Source: Paenibacillus sp. FSL W8-0186 (lineage in GTDB: Bacteria > Bacillota > Bacilli > Paenibacillales > Paenibacillaceae). From it: 64,000 nt of DNA. The translations under genes and the position numbers were made by a program. The first letter of the stretch is position 1; every line of letters starts with the position of its first letter. The stretch lies in assembly GCF_037969765.1 (NCBI RefSeq), contig NZ_CP150207.1, positions 971,001 to 1,035,000 on the forward strand, in the 5' to 3' direction. A model generated the notes under the pieces. The model made no database searches, was not told where the DNA came from, and saw only the letters and a list, made by a program, of their open reading frames with translations. Positions 46,024 to 54,612 of the stretch are shown here, piece by piece.

Positions 46024-48343
46024 CTTGCAGCAGCAGGCTCGTGAGTATCCCATTCGTTCCGGCAAGCAGGAAGCCTTCCAGCCGTGGCTGCACAGAATAG
46101 CGGTTTCACTGCTGCTGTACGCCCTTTTTGCGGAGTGCTTGTACCCTCTTTACGCCATTGTGGTTGAGCATGAGAGAAGGGTTGTTACCGTCTTTCTTTA
46201 CCTGACGGCAGCTCTTCTACTGGCCGGTTCTCTGCGGCTGGCCACATGGGTGCAGGCGATGTTGTACTTGATGCTTATTGGCGGGACATTGTTCTATTTG
46301 TTCGGGTTGCAGGAGGGCATGTCGTGGATTAGCTGGTATGGAATCGTTGCGGCTCAGGATATCGCTGCGATATTTCAAATGGGGCGGCTGAACGAAGCGA
46401 GCCCGGAATCGCGAATGCTGCTCTTGCTGATCGGGTGGAGCTTGCTGGTCGTATCTGTCCAGATGCTGGCCATCGGCAGGCAGACGATTTTGCTGTTCCT
46501 GGCGGTCGTCATCGTTTATTTGCTGACAATTGAGCTGATCTTCGATGCCCCGATATTTTATAACCTGGCGCGGGCAGCGGGAATTGGCCTTGCGATCCAG
46601 TGCTATGCGTTTGCCATGCAGATGAGGGAACAGGGATATATCAAGCAGATACCTTTATTTAAGAATAGAAAATCACACAAGGAGCATGCTTACAAAATCA
46701 TCGCTCCCCTGACGGTTACGGGACTTGTTGGCTGCGCCGCGGCAATGAGTCTTCTGCTGCCGGCCCAGCCGGTTCAGCAGCAGCCTTTGCAGGCATTGAT
46801 CAAAAGCCTTCAGGGCTGGTATCAAAAGGAGGGCTTGGCCGAAGCAAGCGTGACGACCTCGAGCGTATCGGGCTACGGGCGGGATGACGGTGAGCTCGGC
46901 GCGCCGCTCCAGCTCCGGTGGGATACGTACTTTACGGCGAAATCTCCGGTTTCTGCTTATTGGCGGGGGGAGAGTAAAAGCGTGTACACCGGCCGCGGCT
47001 GGCTGCAACCAGCGACGGAAGAGGAAGTGCAATTGCTTGCTAGCGGGGAGGGATCTAGCTTGCTGCCACAGGAAGATGATTTCGCGGGCGGCAGCAAGAT
47101 CAGGCAAACGATTACGTTTCAGAAGCCGGTTACAGGACAGCTGCCGCTGCTGAGCGGAGGCATTCCTGTCCAAGTCGATCACGTGTTTGCCGAGGAGGGC
47201 AGGAGCGTCCCATTTGCCGCCAGGTTTGACCAAGCTGCCGGAGCCATATATTTGGACAGAGCTGGACAAGCTCAGCAGACTTCTGCAATGGAGGGGATCC
47301 AGGGCTACGAGCTGACGGTCATTCGGCAGCCGACCGCCGGAGGGTATCTCAGGCAGCTGGAAGATGGAGAACCGGCATCGATTGGCGAGCGGTATTTGCA
47401 GCTGCCGGATAGCTTGCCGGAGCGGGTTCGCGAGCTGGGTAAATCGCTCGTGCAGGACACCGGCAATCGCTATGATGCGGCGATGGCCGTAGCTAAATAT
47501 TTGAAGCAGCATTACTCCTACAATTTGAATTCGGCGATCCCGCCAGCGGATGAAGATTTTGTCGACCGGTTCCTGTTTGTCGACCGCCAGGGTTATTGCG
47601 ACCATTTCTCTACAGCTATGGTCGTGCTGCTGCGCAGCGGTGACATTCCAGCCCGCTGGGTCAAAGGCTTCACGCCTGGAGAGCGAAGCAAGGAAGAGCC
47701 TGACTTGTACACGATATCGTATGCGGATGCCCATGCGTGGGTGGAGGTGTATTTTCCTGAGCAAGGCTGGGTTCCGTTCGACCCGACACCGGGCTACGAT
47801 TCCATCTTGTCGGCTTCGCCCCGGATAAGCGGTCAGTTTCTGCCTGCATGGATTCGGGAATTTGCGAACAATGTATCGGTCCTGCCTGCAGCGATAAAAT
47901 CTATGCTGGATCATGGAATGCTCACCTTAAGGGAATCGCTGGTAAAAGCGCCGTTGATTTGGACTGCCGGATTGCTTGGCGTGTGGCCTATGATTTGGTT
48001 GATCATATGGATGGGGAGAAACAGTACGGTCTGGCGCGATTTATTAACGCTTCAGCGGATCATTGCCCGGCCGCGCAGCCGTTTTCCTGACCAGAAGCTG
48101 CTGCTGCATATCGCCGACCGGGTCTGGCGGCAGATTTACCGCATGTATGGAAATAAACCGGAAGGCATGACCGCTAGAGAATATGTGGATTCTCTAGCTG
48201 CTCAGGAAACAGCTAATCTAGGCAAATTGGAGGAGTTTGTCCGGGAATGGGAGACACTCTATTATGGAGGATTAAGGCCTGATCGGATGAATAGCCGAAA
48301 TTTTCTGGAGTTATGCCGAAATTTGGCTTTGCGCCGTGGATAA
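46010..48343 (+). CDS. TgpA-type transglutaminase-like membrane protein
   Basis: 777 residues. About six transmembrane helices lie in the first 240 residues (DUF3488-type), then an external transglutaminase-like domain with the catalytic cysteine in GYCDHFSTAMVVLLRSG, histidine in DAHAWVEVYFPEQGW and aspartate in FDPTPGYDS. One more helix (about 645-665) is followed by a cytoplasmic DUF4129-type tail (ARPRSRFPDQKLLLHIADR...GMTAREYVDSL). The cytoplasmic partners are the MoxR and DUF58 proteins. TgpA of Pseudomonas is an essential transglutaminase; the substrate here is unknown. Confidence 0.93.
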   Translation: MALPSLQQQAREYPIRSGKQEAFQPWLHRIAVSLLLYALFAECLYPLYAIVVEHERRVVTVFLYLTAALLLAGSLRLATWVQAMLYLMLIGGTLFYLFGLQEGMSWISWYGIVAAQDIAAIFQMGRLNEASPESRMLLLLIGWSLLVVSVQMLAIGRQTILLFLAVVIVYLLTIELIFDAPIFYNLARAAGIGLAIQCYAFAMQMREQGYIKQIPLFKNRKSHKEHAYKIIAPLTVTGLVGCAAAMSLLLPAQPVQQQPLQALIKSLQGWYQKEGLAEASVTTSSVSGYGRDDGELGAPLQLRWDTYFTAKSPVSAYWRGESKSVYTGRGWLQPATEEEVQLLASGEGSSLLPQEDDFAGGSKIRQTITFQKPVTGQLPLLSGGIPVQVDHVFAEEGRSVPFAARFDQAAGAIYLDRAGQAQQTSAMEGIQGYELTVIRQPTAGGYLRQLEDGEPASIGERYLQLPDSLPERVRELGKSLVQDTGNRYDAAMAVAKYLKQHYSYNLNSAIPPADEDFVDRFLFVDRQGYCDHFSTAMVVLLRSGDIPARWVKGFTPGERSKEEPDLYTISYADAHAWVEVYFPEQGWVPFDPTPGYDSILSASPRISGQFLPAWIREFANNVSVLPAAIKSMLDHGMLTLRESLVKAPLIWTAGLLGVWPMIWLIIWMGRNSTVWRDLLTLQRIIARPRSRFPDQKLLLHIADRVWRQIYRMYGNKPEGMTAREYVDSLAAQETANLGKLEEFVREWETLYYGGLRPDRMNSRNFLELCRNLALRRG

Positions 48344-48361
48344 GATGTCTTCCGAACTTTC

Positions 48362-48391
48362 TTGACGACTACTTTTGTCGTTTCGTATAAT
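48362..48391 (+). promoter_or_regulatory. Sigma-A promoter of guaA
   Basis: TTGACG (48362-48367), 18-bp spacer, TATAAT (48386-48391), 30 bp before the guaA start. The leader is too short for a purine riboswitch. Confidence 0.85.
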
Positions 48392-48420
48392 TAGGTTCAT
48401 GAATTGAGGGAGGCTCGGTA

Positions 48421-49959
48421 ATGAATAAGCCAAATGAATTGATTGTCGTTCTTGATTTTGGAGGGCAGTACAATCAGCTGATAGCAAGAAGAATTCGCGA
48501 TTTGGGTGTATACAGCGAATTGTTGCCATACAATACTTCGGCAGAGCGGCTGCGGGAAATGGCCCCTAAGGGCATCGTCTTCTCTGGCGGTCCTTCCAGT
48601 GTGTATGCAGAAAATGCACCGCAAATCGACCCTGCTGTATATGACATCGGTGTGCCGATTTTCGGGATTTGTTACGGAATGCAATTGATGGCGCATCAGC
48701 TCGGCGGAAAGGTAGAACGTGCGGCTAAGCGCGAATACGGGAAGGCAGACGTGAATTTCGCCGAACATTCGGCACTCACGAAAGGCCTGGAGTCGAAGCA
48801 AACGGTATGGATGAGCCATGGCGACCATGTCGTGGAACTGCCGAAAGGCTTCGTCGTCGATGCATCGACGGAGCACGCTCCGATCGCTGGCTTCGCGAAC
48901 AAAGAGCGCCGGTTGTACGGCGTCCAGTTCCATCCGGAGGTACGCCACTCCGTGCATGGCAACGAAATGATCCGCAACTTCCTGTATGAAGTGTGCGGAT
49001 GTGAAGGCAACTGGAGCATGGAGACATTCATCGAGGATGCGATCCAGGATATCCGGACGCAGGTCGGCGACAAGAAGGTACTCTGTGCGCTGAGCGGCGG
49101 CGTTGATTCCTCCGTAGTCGCCATGCTTATCCACAAAGCGGTGGGCGATCAGTTGACCTGTATGTTCATCGATCACGGATTGCTGCGCAAAGGCGAGGCC
49201 GAGAGCGTAATGGAGACGTTTGTCGGCAAATTCGACATGAAGGTTGTCAAGATCGATGCGCGCGAACGCTTCCTGTCCAAGCTGGCAGGCGTCGATGATC
49301 CTGAGCAAAAACGGAAAATCATCGGCAACGAGTTTATTTACGTGTTCGAGGAAGAATCCAAGCAGTTTGATGATTTCGCATTTTTAGCGCAAGGTACGCT
49401 TTACACCGATATCGTGGAGAGCGGCACGGCGACGGCCCAGACGATCAAGTCTCACCATAACGTCGGCGGACTGCCGGAGGACATGAAGTTTGAGCTCGTT
49501 GAGCCTTTAAAGGCATTGTTCAAGGACGAGGTTCGCAAAGTCGGCGAGGAATGCGGCCTGCCATCGGAAATCGTATGGAGACAGCCGTTCCCTGGACCGG
49601 GTCTGGCTATTCGCGTGTTGGGCGAAGTCACAGAGGACAAGCTGAAAATTGTTCGCGATTCCGACTACATTCTGCGCGAAGAGATCGCCAAAGCAGGTCT
49701 TGACCGCGAAATTTGGCAATATTTCACGGCGCTTCCGAACATGAAGAGTGTTGGCGTTATGGGCGATGCCCGGACATACTCCTACACCGTAGGTATCCGC
49801 GCGGTAACTTCCATCGACGGCATGACCGCCGACTGGGCGCGTATTCCGTGGGATGTGCTGGAGAAAATTTCGGTGCGGATCGTCAACGAAGTGGATAACG
49901 TCAACCGCATCGTATACGACATTACATCGAAGCCGCCGGCGACGATTGAGTGGGAATAA
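48421..49959 (+). CDS. guaA: GMP synthase (glutamine-hydrolysing)
   Basis: Converts XMP to GMP. 512 residues. The N-terminal class I glutamine amidotransferase (about 1-195) has the nucleophile in [15 protein letters not shown] and the His and Glu in [10 protein letters not shown]. The ATP-pyrophosphatase domain has [13 protein letters not shown], and the C-terminal dimerisation domain ends in [22 protein letters not shown] precedes the ATG. It has its own promoter and terminator. The purine permease usually found close by is 5.9 kb downstream, beyond an AT-rich insertion. Confidence 0.97.
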   Translation: MNKPNELIVVLDFGGQYNQLIARRIRDLGVYSELLPYNTSAERLREMAPKGIVFSGGPSSVYAENAPQIDPAVYDIGVPIFGICYGMQLMAHQLGGKVERAAKREYGKADVNFAEHSALTKGLESKQTVWMSHGDHVVELPKGFVVDASTEHAPIAGFANKERRLYGVQFHPEVRHSVHGNEMIRNFLYEVCGCEGNWSMETFIEDAIQDIRTQVGDKKVLCALSGGVDSSVVAMLIHKAVGDQLTCMFIDHGLLRKGEAESVMETFVGKFDMKVVKIDARERFLSKLAGVDDPEQKRKIIGNEFIYVFEEESKQFDDFAFLAQGTLYTDIVESGTATAQTIKSHHNVGGLPEDMKFELVEPLKALFKDEVRKVGEECGLPSEIVWRQPFPGPGLAIRVLGEVTEDKLKIVRDSDYILREEIAKAGLDREIWQYFTALPNMKSVGVMGDARTYSYTVGIRAVTSIDGMTADWARIPWDVLEKISVRIVNEVDNVNRIVYDITSKPPATIEWE

Positions 49960-50010
49960 TTCACTAAGAGCATTTGAAGTGAAAACGTTCCGCCAAAGGA
50001 AAAGACGTAA

Positions 50011-50042
50011 AAAGGGATATTGCATAAAAGCAATATCTCTTT
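50011..50042 (+). terminator. Terminator after guaA
   Basis: AAAGGGATATTGC / GCAATATCTCTTT, 13-bp arms with one G-T pair and a 6-nt loop, followed by TTTTG. Confidence 0.85.
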
Positions 50043-50120
50043 TTTGTTTTCTAAGATATTTTTAGATCATTGTTTATAGGCTTCTGTTGCAGATTAGTTA
50101 TAACTAAATCGACTTATTAG

Positions 50121-50202
50121 GATTTTCTCCGCCCAAAGTAATTTATGCTGATCCGCCATGGCAATATCGGCAAAGGAAAGGTTGCTTTAATGACTTAGAT
50201 TA
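50121..50202 (+). pseudogene. Remnant of an MT-A70-family adenine methyltransferase
   Basis: A plus-strand frame reads DFLRPKVIYADPPWQYRQRK then GCFNDLDYQSF, with a stop just upstream (50118) and no start codon. The VIYADPPWQYR segment (DPPW at 50151-50162) is the catalytic signature of MT-A70/Ime4-like N6-adenine methyltransferases of phages and plasmids. The rest of the roughly 200-residue domain is missing. It marks decayed mobile DNA at the left edge of the accessory island. Confidence 0.6.
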
Positions 50203-51117
50203 TCAATCATTCAGAATTGGAAATTCCTCAAGCATCTTCTTTAAATTGATAGCATCCCATGGCATGTGCTCTGTAATGCCTAAGCCCACTACTTCTGTTG
50301 CTTCGGAAAGCTCCTTCATTATACGAATCAGTTGTGTACGTTGCAGGGAGCCAGCTGCTGAGAAGTTATAATCTTCATCAGGATTAGCGAACAATAAGGA
50401 ACGAAAGGATGATGGATCCAATACATCTAAATCAAGATGAATGGCTAGATGCTTGATATCATTTTCCTTAATCCAGTTTTTTATTGAATCCGTACTTTTA
50501 GCAAGCTCATCTGCATTAGCTGTTCTAATACCTAGTCTATTAATCAGTTCATCCTCGGGTTCCTCTGGATAAACATCTGCTTTTTCAATTTCTTCTACAA
50601 TTCGCTTTTCTTCCTCCTGAGATGGAGTTGCTAGACCAGCGATAAATACATTCGCTGGTTTCAGTGGAGTTTTTACTAAACTTGAAAATTGCTTGTCGCC
50701 CTCGCCTAGTAGATTTCCAAGTGGAAGTGTATGTCCATTGTCATATCCCACAAATCTAACAAGATCACTATGAGCATCAATCCATATGACCCCTAGATTT
50801 CCTCCGTAACGTTCGTTTAAATAGGCGAAGGGTGCCTGTTCCACAAGACAGTCTCCACCTAACATCACAACCCGATCCGGCTTGTGAGCTTCTAGGAGAT
50901 GGTGTGCGGCTGTCAATTGCTCAAATAGTTGTGTTCTTCCATTCATGCCATCCTCCTTTTCAAGCGAATCCCCGTCAAAAGCTTGGACCGGGACTTCAAT
51001 AAGAGGCTGATTATTTTTTGGGGCAAGCCAAGCAAGTAACTCAGCTCCAAATGAATAATGTGGGTTATTTCCTCCTTGCCATTGGGGCATAAGCAGTCGT
51101 ATAGTCTTTTTAGTCAT
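50203..51117 (-). CDS. Arginase/agmatinase-fold ureohydrolase family protein
   Basis: 304 residues. The binuclear manganese motifs are present: GGDCLVEQAPFAYL (the family usually has GGDH, here GGDC), WIDAHSDL and HLDLDVLDPSSF. The N-terminus (TIRLLMPQWQGGNNPHY) and C-terminal GLGITEHMPWD match the Bacillales arginase-family proteins rather than classic RocF. The first metal-site histidine is replaced by Cys, so activity may differ. The gene is AT-rich compared with guaA and divergent from an HxlR regulator across a palindromic operator region, so I infer control by that regulator. Confidence 0.82.
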   Translation of the reverse strand: MTKKTIRLLMPQWQGGNNPHYSFGAELLAWLAPKNNQPLIEVPVQAFDGDSLEKEDGMNGRTQLFEQLTAAHHLLEAHKPDRVVMLGGDCLVEQAPFAYLNERYGGNLGVIWIDAHSDLVRFVGYDNGHTLPLGNLLGEGDKQFSSLVKTPLKPANVFIAGLATPSQEEEKRIVEEIEKADVYPEEPEDELINRLGIRTANADELAKSTDSIKNWIKENDIKHLAIHLDLDVLDPSSFRSLLFANPDEDYNFSAAGSLQRTQLIRIMKELSEATEVVGLGITEHMPWDAINLKKMLEEFPILND

Positions 51118-51145
51118 TATGCTCTCTCCTTTATTTGGAATAATG

Positions 51146-51172
51146 TTAGTTTACAATGCAAAGTAAATCTAA
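51146..51172. promoter_or_regulatory. Palindromic site between arginase-like and HxlR genes
   Basis: TTAGTTTAC and GTAAATCTAA form an imperfect inverted repeat with an 8-bp centre, midway between the two divergent starts. HxlR proteins typically bind such sites in their own divergent promoters. Confidence 0.5.
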
Positions 51173-51222
51173 GAAAAGTACGCACTTTTTGGATAGATAC
51201 TACCAGAAAGGATAGTGATTAT

Positions 51223-51558
51223 ATGAGTATGGCTGAATATAAAGGTAAAGTGAAGAACATTCAAGATACCCCTTTTGGATATACAATGTCTATTATTGGT
51301 GGCAAGTGGAAGATGGTTATTATCTATCTTCTAGCTGAAAATGAATCCATTCGATTTAATGAATTAAAAAGGCAGATAGGTGCGATTACGTATCGAACAT
51401 TAAGTGCTCAATTAAAAGAATTAGAGACCGATGGATTGGTTCATCGTGAAGAATTCCCCCAAATCCCGCCCAAAGTTGTCTATAGTTTAACGCCAAAAGC
51501 TAAATCTCTCCTACCTGTCTTGGAAAGTCTGTGTGAGTGGGGAGTAGAAAATCAGTAA
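51223..51558 (+). CDS. HxlR-family transcriptional regulator
   Basis: 111 residues, winged helix: PFGYTMSIIGGKWKMVIIYLL, RFNELKRQIGAITYRTLSAQLKELETDGLVHR and VVYSLTPKAKSLLPVLESL are diagnostic for HxlR/YodB-type regulators. Many sense reactive electrophiles through an N-terminal cysteine; none is present here. The ATG at 51223 follows AAGGATAGTGAT. It is divergent from the arginase-like gene. Confidence 0.92.
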   Translation: MSMAEYKGKVKNIQDTPFGYTMSIIGGKWKMVIIYLLAENESIRFNELKRQIGAITYRTLSAQLKELETDGLVHREEFPQIPPKVVYSLTPKAKSLLPVLESLCEWGVENQ

Positions 51559-51569
51559 AAAGTAGCGAT

Positions 51570-51683
51570 ATGATGTATATTGCTTCTGAAAATGATGTTA
51601 TTCGTATTGTAGGTAGTTCTTATCAAGAAGGGCTCAATTATCCTGATCACGATGACATTTTTAATGACGAGAGGAGTCTGTAG
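51570..51683 (+). CDS. Possible 37-residue small ORF before the adenylyltransferase
   Basis: Begins MMYIASENDVIRIVGSS and ends DERSL at TAG, directly before the adenylyltransferase start. The ribosome site of the next gene (GAGAGGAG) lies inside it. It may be a short leader or the remains of a longer gene; I do not recognise it and the evidence for translation is weak. Confidence 0.25.
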   Translation: MMYIASENDVIRIVGSSYQEGLNYPDHDDIFNDERSL

Positions 51684-51686
51684 TTG

Positions 51687-52472
51687 ATGTGCAATTTGAA
51701 TAACGGAAAAATACCGAAGGAAGCGATTCAAGCATTAAAAATTGTCGAGGAGCTGCTTGGCAGTGAGGTAGTCGCGGTATATCTATTTGGTTCTGCCGTA
51801 ATTGGTGGCTTGCACATTGACAGTGATGTAGATGTCCTAGTGGTCGTAAATCATAGTTTAACCGAATTAACTCGAAGAAAACTAACGGACAGACTGATGC
51901 TTATATCTGGAAAGATAGGAAATACAGATTCTGTGAGACCACTTGAAGTCACGGTTATCAACTATGGAGATGTTGTACCCTGGCGATATCCGCCAAAAGG
52001 CGAATTTATCTATGGTGAGTGGCTTAGGGATGAGTTTGAGAAAGGACAAATTCAGGAACCAACTAATGACCCTGACTTGGCTATTGTTTTAGCAAAAGTA
52101 AGAAAGGATAGCGTTACTCTTTTTGGTCCGGATGCTTCAGATGTACTAGCCCCCGTGCCAATGACAGATATTCGAAGAGCGATTAGGGAATCCTTGCCTG
52201 GGTTAATTGAGAGCGTCAAGGGTGACGAAAGAAACGTAATTTTAACTTTAGCCAGAATGTGGCTGACAGTAGCTGTTGGTGAGATTTCTCCAAAAGATGT
52301 GGCTGCAGAATGGGCTATACCTCGGTTGCCCAAAGAACATGCGACTTTACTCGACTTAGCTAGAAAAGCCTATCGGGGAGAGTATGCTGATAAGTGGGAA
52401 GGACTGCACTCCGAGGTGATGGCACTCGTTAATCATATGAAAAATTCTGTGGAGACTTATCTTAGTAGCTGA
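51687..52472 (+). CDS. ANT(9)/AadA-like aminoglycoside nucleotidyltransferase
   Basis: 261 residues. The N-terminal nucleotidyltransferase fold has VAVYLFGSAVIGGLHIDSDVD (Gly-Ser and the catalytic Asp pair), VRPLEVTVINYGDVVPWRYP and EFIYGEWLRDEFEKGQ. The C-terminal helical domain contains ARMWLTVAVGEISPKDVAAEW and ARKAYRGEYADKWEGL, as in AadA and ANT(9) spectinomycin or streptomycin adenylyltransferases. Such genes occur as intrinsic resistance genes in Paenibacillus-like soil bacteria. The exact drug range cannot be read from sequence. Start at 51687, or the adjacent TTG at 51684. Confidence 0.88.
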   Translation: MCNLNNGKIPKEAIQALKIVEELLGSEVVAVYLFGSAVIGGLHIDSDVDVLVVVNHSLTELTRRKLTDRLMLISGKIGNTDSVRPLEVTVINYGDVVPWRYPPKGEFIYGEWLRDEFEKGQIQEPTNDPDLAIVLAKVRKDSVTLFGPDASDVLAPVPMTDIRRAIRESLPGLIESVKGDERNVILTLARMWLTVAVGEISPKDVAAEWAIPRLPKEHATLLDLARKAYRGEYADKWEGLHSEVMALVNHMKNSVETYLSS

Positions 52473-52474
52473 GC

Positions 52475-52738
52475 ATGATCTCAGTCCATCGTCAAGTGTT
52501 TGCAACAGTACCCGTAACTGTCGAGTATTCCCTGACGGACAAGGGAGAGGAATTCCTTCGGGTGTACTATACTATGCATGATTGGGGAGAGAGGTGGAAG
52601 GGTTACTATATTACAGATGTGATGATAAAAGAATGTGCCAGATCAGTTGTTACCATGCAAGCAAAATTTAAACGGCCCAAGTCCTATGTAATATCGGGAC
52701 TCGGGCCGTTAAAGACTTTTGCAAGTTGCTTTTGTTAA
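52475..52738 (+). pseudogene. Truncated second HxlR-family regulator
   Basis: The frame HRQVFATVPVTVEYSLTDKGEEF ... MHDWGERW (about 52490-52620) is the C-terminal wing and helix of an HxlR regulator. The DNA-binding N-terminal two thirds are absent, and translation then runs into unrelated sequence and a terminator. It differs in sequence from the intact HxlR at 51223, so it is not a simple duplicate. I interpret it as a gene fragment left when the adenylyltransferase segment was inserted. Confidence 0.75.
52671..52710. terminator. Bidirectional terminator
   Basis: AACGGCCCAAGTCC ... GGGACTCGGGCCGTT, 13 of 14 bases paired, 11-nt loop, AT-rich on both sides. It separates the HxlR remnant from the convergent surface-protein gene. 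Confidence 0.75.
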
Positions 52739-52742
52739 GGAT

Positions 52743-53978
52743 TCAAGAACTATACTCTATCGACAGACTCTTATTTATGCCGTCCCAAATAATCTTTGCG
52801 CCAAGGATAGAAGGAATCTCCCTGGCTTTGATGTAGGATGAGCGCGAAAGTATTTTGAAATCCTTAATCGTAGTGCCATTGATCGTTGGGGCTTTCTTAG
52901 AGCTGTCATAGCCAACCTCAACCCCGAGTAAATCACTGATAGCCCGTAATGGCACGTAGACGCTTCCTTCAATCATTCGCCCTGATTTTGCAACCTTGCC
53001 ATTGACCGTGATTGGAATCTCCTGGTAGAGTGTTTCCCTTTGAGAAGGGGGTATGTATGTTACGATGACATAGGCTTCTTCCTGGACGTTCAATTCAGGA
53101 TCCGTTGGAGAAAGAACAGTAATGTCATGCTTCCCGGTTATGGAACCAAGCGTAACGGTTACCGCAGCTGTTCCCAGCCCAACTGTCCGAATACTCCCGG
53201 GGGAATGAACTTTAAGTATCTGAGTGTCCGAAGATTGCCACGTCACCATTTCGGTAACATAGGCCGTGTCGCCGTTATCGAATTTAGCCAGGGCATTCAA
53301 TTCTATGCCGATATCTACGCTAACCTTAAATGGATCTGCAGTCGGTGGGAGAGTGCCTCTAACGATGTCAATGCTTTTTGGAATACCAACGAGAATATCC
53401 GTGGATGTTGCCGCAAAGTTCTGAATTGCTTTTCCTGTATGATCCTCCAATTGGGCAGATTGGATTTCGATGGAGGTATTTTGACTTGAGACGCCTTCCT
53501 TTACGGTAAGAAAAAAGGATACAAAGGCTTCGTCAGAGGTAGAACGAATAAGTTTACCGTTATTAGCGGATATGGATATGGCCACTTCTTTCCTGCCATC
53601 CGTAGGATCGATATCCATAGGATATGGAGTCTCGATATTATAATCATTATAGCTAGAAGGAATGAAAATGGTGTCACCTCTCCATATATCCTTTCCAAGG
53701 GTTTCGTCAAAACGGATGTTACCATCCGTCGTAAAAATACTTTCGTCATAGCTTAAAATGATTTTTGCCGCTCGCAGTCCCATGTTATCTGGAAGCTCCT
53801 TCGTGGAGATTTTTACCCCAACCATGACACTTTGTCCGGGAATCAGGCTCGTATAGTCGCTTATGACGTCTAAAGATATTTTCTTTGCATCTGCTGCCGT
53901 GGCCGTATTTGCAAAGCAACCTAGCAGCGTAAAAAGTGCAAGCAGCGCTGCGATGAGTTTCCGGTTGATCGCGTGCAT
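52743..53978 (-). CDS. Secreted cohesin-like/Ig-like protein with stalk domain
   Basis: 411 residues. A signal peptide (LIAALLALFTLLGCFANTATA) is followed by a cohesin-like beta-sandwich (about 25-200; VISDYTSLIPGQSVMVGVKI, AAKIILSYDESIF, DEAFVSFFLTVKEG), a bacterial Ig-like (BID_2-type) domain (about 205-295; WQSSDTQILKV, GLGTAAVTVTLG) and a C-terminal copper-amine-oxidase-N stalk (GSVYVPLRAISDLLGVEVGYD). The ATG at 53978 follows GGGGGGTT. It is an extracellular adhesion or matrix-type protein; no catalytic residues are seen. Confidence 0.85.
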   Translation of the reverse strand: MHAINRKLIAALLALFTLLGCFANTATAADAKKISLDVISDYTSLIPGQSVMVGVKISTKELPDNMGLRAAKIILSYDESIFTTDGNIRFDETLGKDIWRGDTIFIPSSYNDYNIETPYPMDIDPTDGRKEVAISISANNGKLIRSTSDEAFVSFFLTVKEGVSSQNTSIEIQSAQLEDHTGKAIQNFAATSTDILVGIPKSIDIVRGTLPPTADPFKVSVDIGIELNALAKFDNGDTAYVTEMVTWQSSDTQILKVHSPGSIRTVGLGTAAVTVTLGSITGKHDITVLSPTDPELNVQEEAYVIVTYIPPSQRETLYQEIPITVNGKVAKSGRMIEGSVYVPLRAISDLLGVEVGYDSSKKAPTINGTTIKDFKILSRSSYIKAREIPSILGAKIIWDGINKSLSIEYSS

Positions 53979-54060
53979 CTCATAACCCCCCATAATCCAA
54001 TTAATGATATATTTGTAATATCGGCAGCATTGTCGCTTTAAATAAGTTACGCGGCCGTTT

Positions 54061-54600
54061 TCATTTCACAAAATGTTGGTCATACTCATCTTTCAAAATA
54101 CCCATAATGACAATGTCATGCCATTTTCCCTTACGATAGAGTGCTTGCCGAAATTTCCCCTCATGTATAAATCCCATTTTTTCATAGAGTTTGATTGCTC
54201 TTTCATTAAAAGAAAACACTTGTAAATATAGACGATTTAAATTTAATTCATTAAATGCATATTCAAGTATTAAAGAAATAGCGGCTGTTCCAATACCTTT
54301 TCCCCACACATCTTTTACACCGATATCAATTACACATTCAGCAGAACGATTTTTATAATCTATATTAATTAGGGAAACAATACCGACAGTTTGTTCAGTT
54401 TCTTTATATTCAATTAGATAACCTTTAGCAGTAGATTGAGCAGCAATTGCTGATATAAATTGTTCAGTTTCTTCTAACGTGTATATGTCAAAGTTGAGGC
54501 TGGTAGTTTCCATGACTTCCATATCGTTGCGCCAATCATGATAAGTAGTGTAATCATTAGCGGATAATTTCCGTAATTTAATCATTTTATTTTCAAACAT
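54061..54600 (-). CDS. RimJ/RimL-type GNAT acetyltransferase
   Basis: 179 residues. KLRKLSANDYTTYHDWRND at the N-terminus, IDIGVKDVWGKGIGTAAISL (motif A) and LYLQVFSFNERAIKLYEKMGF (motif B) identify an N-acetyltransferase of the ribosomal-protein or antibiotic-modifying type. AAGGAGTGGTATG marks its start. It is AT-rich, lies 12 bp downstream of the TetR gene, and is presumably under its control. The substrate is unknown; spermidine or drug acetylation are possible. Confidence 0.88.
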   Translation of the reverse strand: MFENKMIKLRKLSANDYTTYHDWRNDMEVMETTSLNFDIYTLEETEQFISAIAAQSTAKGYLIEYKETEQTVGIVSLINIDYKNRSAECVIDIGVKDVWGKGIGTAAISLILEYAFNELNLNRLYLQVFSFNERAIKLYEKMGFIHEGKFRQALYRKGKWHDIVIMGILKDEYDQHFVK

Positions 54601-54612
54601 TCATACCACTCC

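Noticed and set aside
46673..47914. 413-residue minus-strand frame inside the transglutaminase gene
   Set aside because: Antisense shadow; the sense frame has full TgpA motifs.
48344..48420. Purine riboswitch in front of guaA
   Set aside because: The promoter ends 30 bp before the start, leaving no room for an aptamer; the riboswitch is at pbuG instead.
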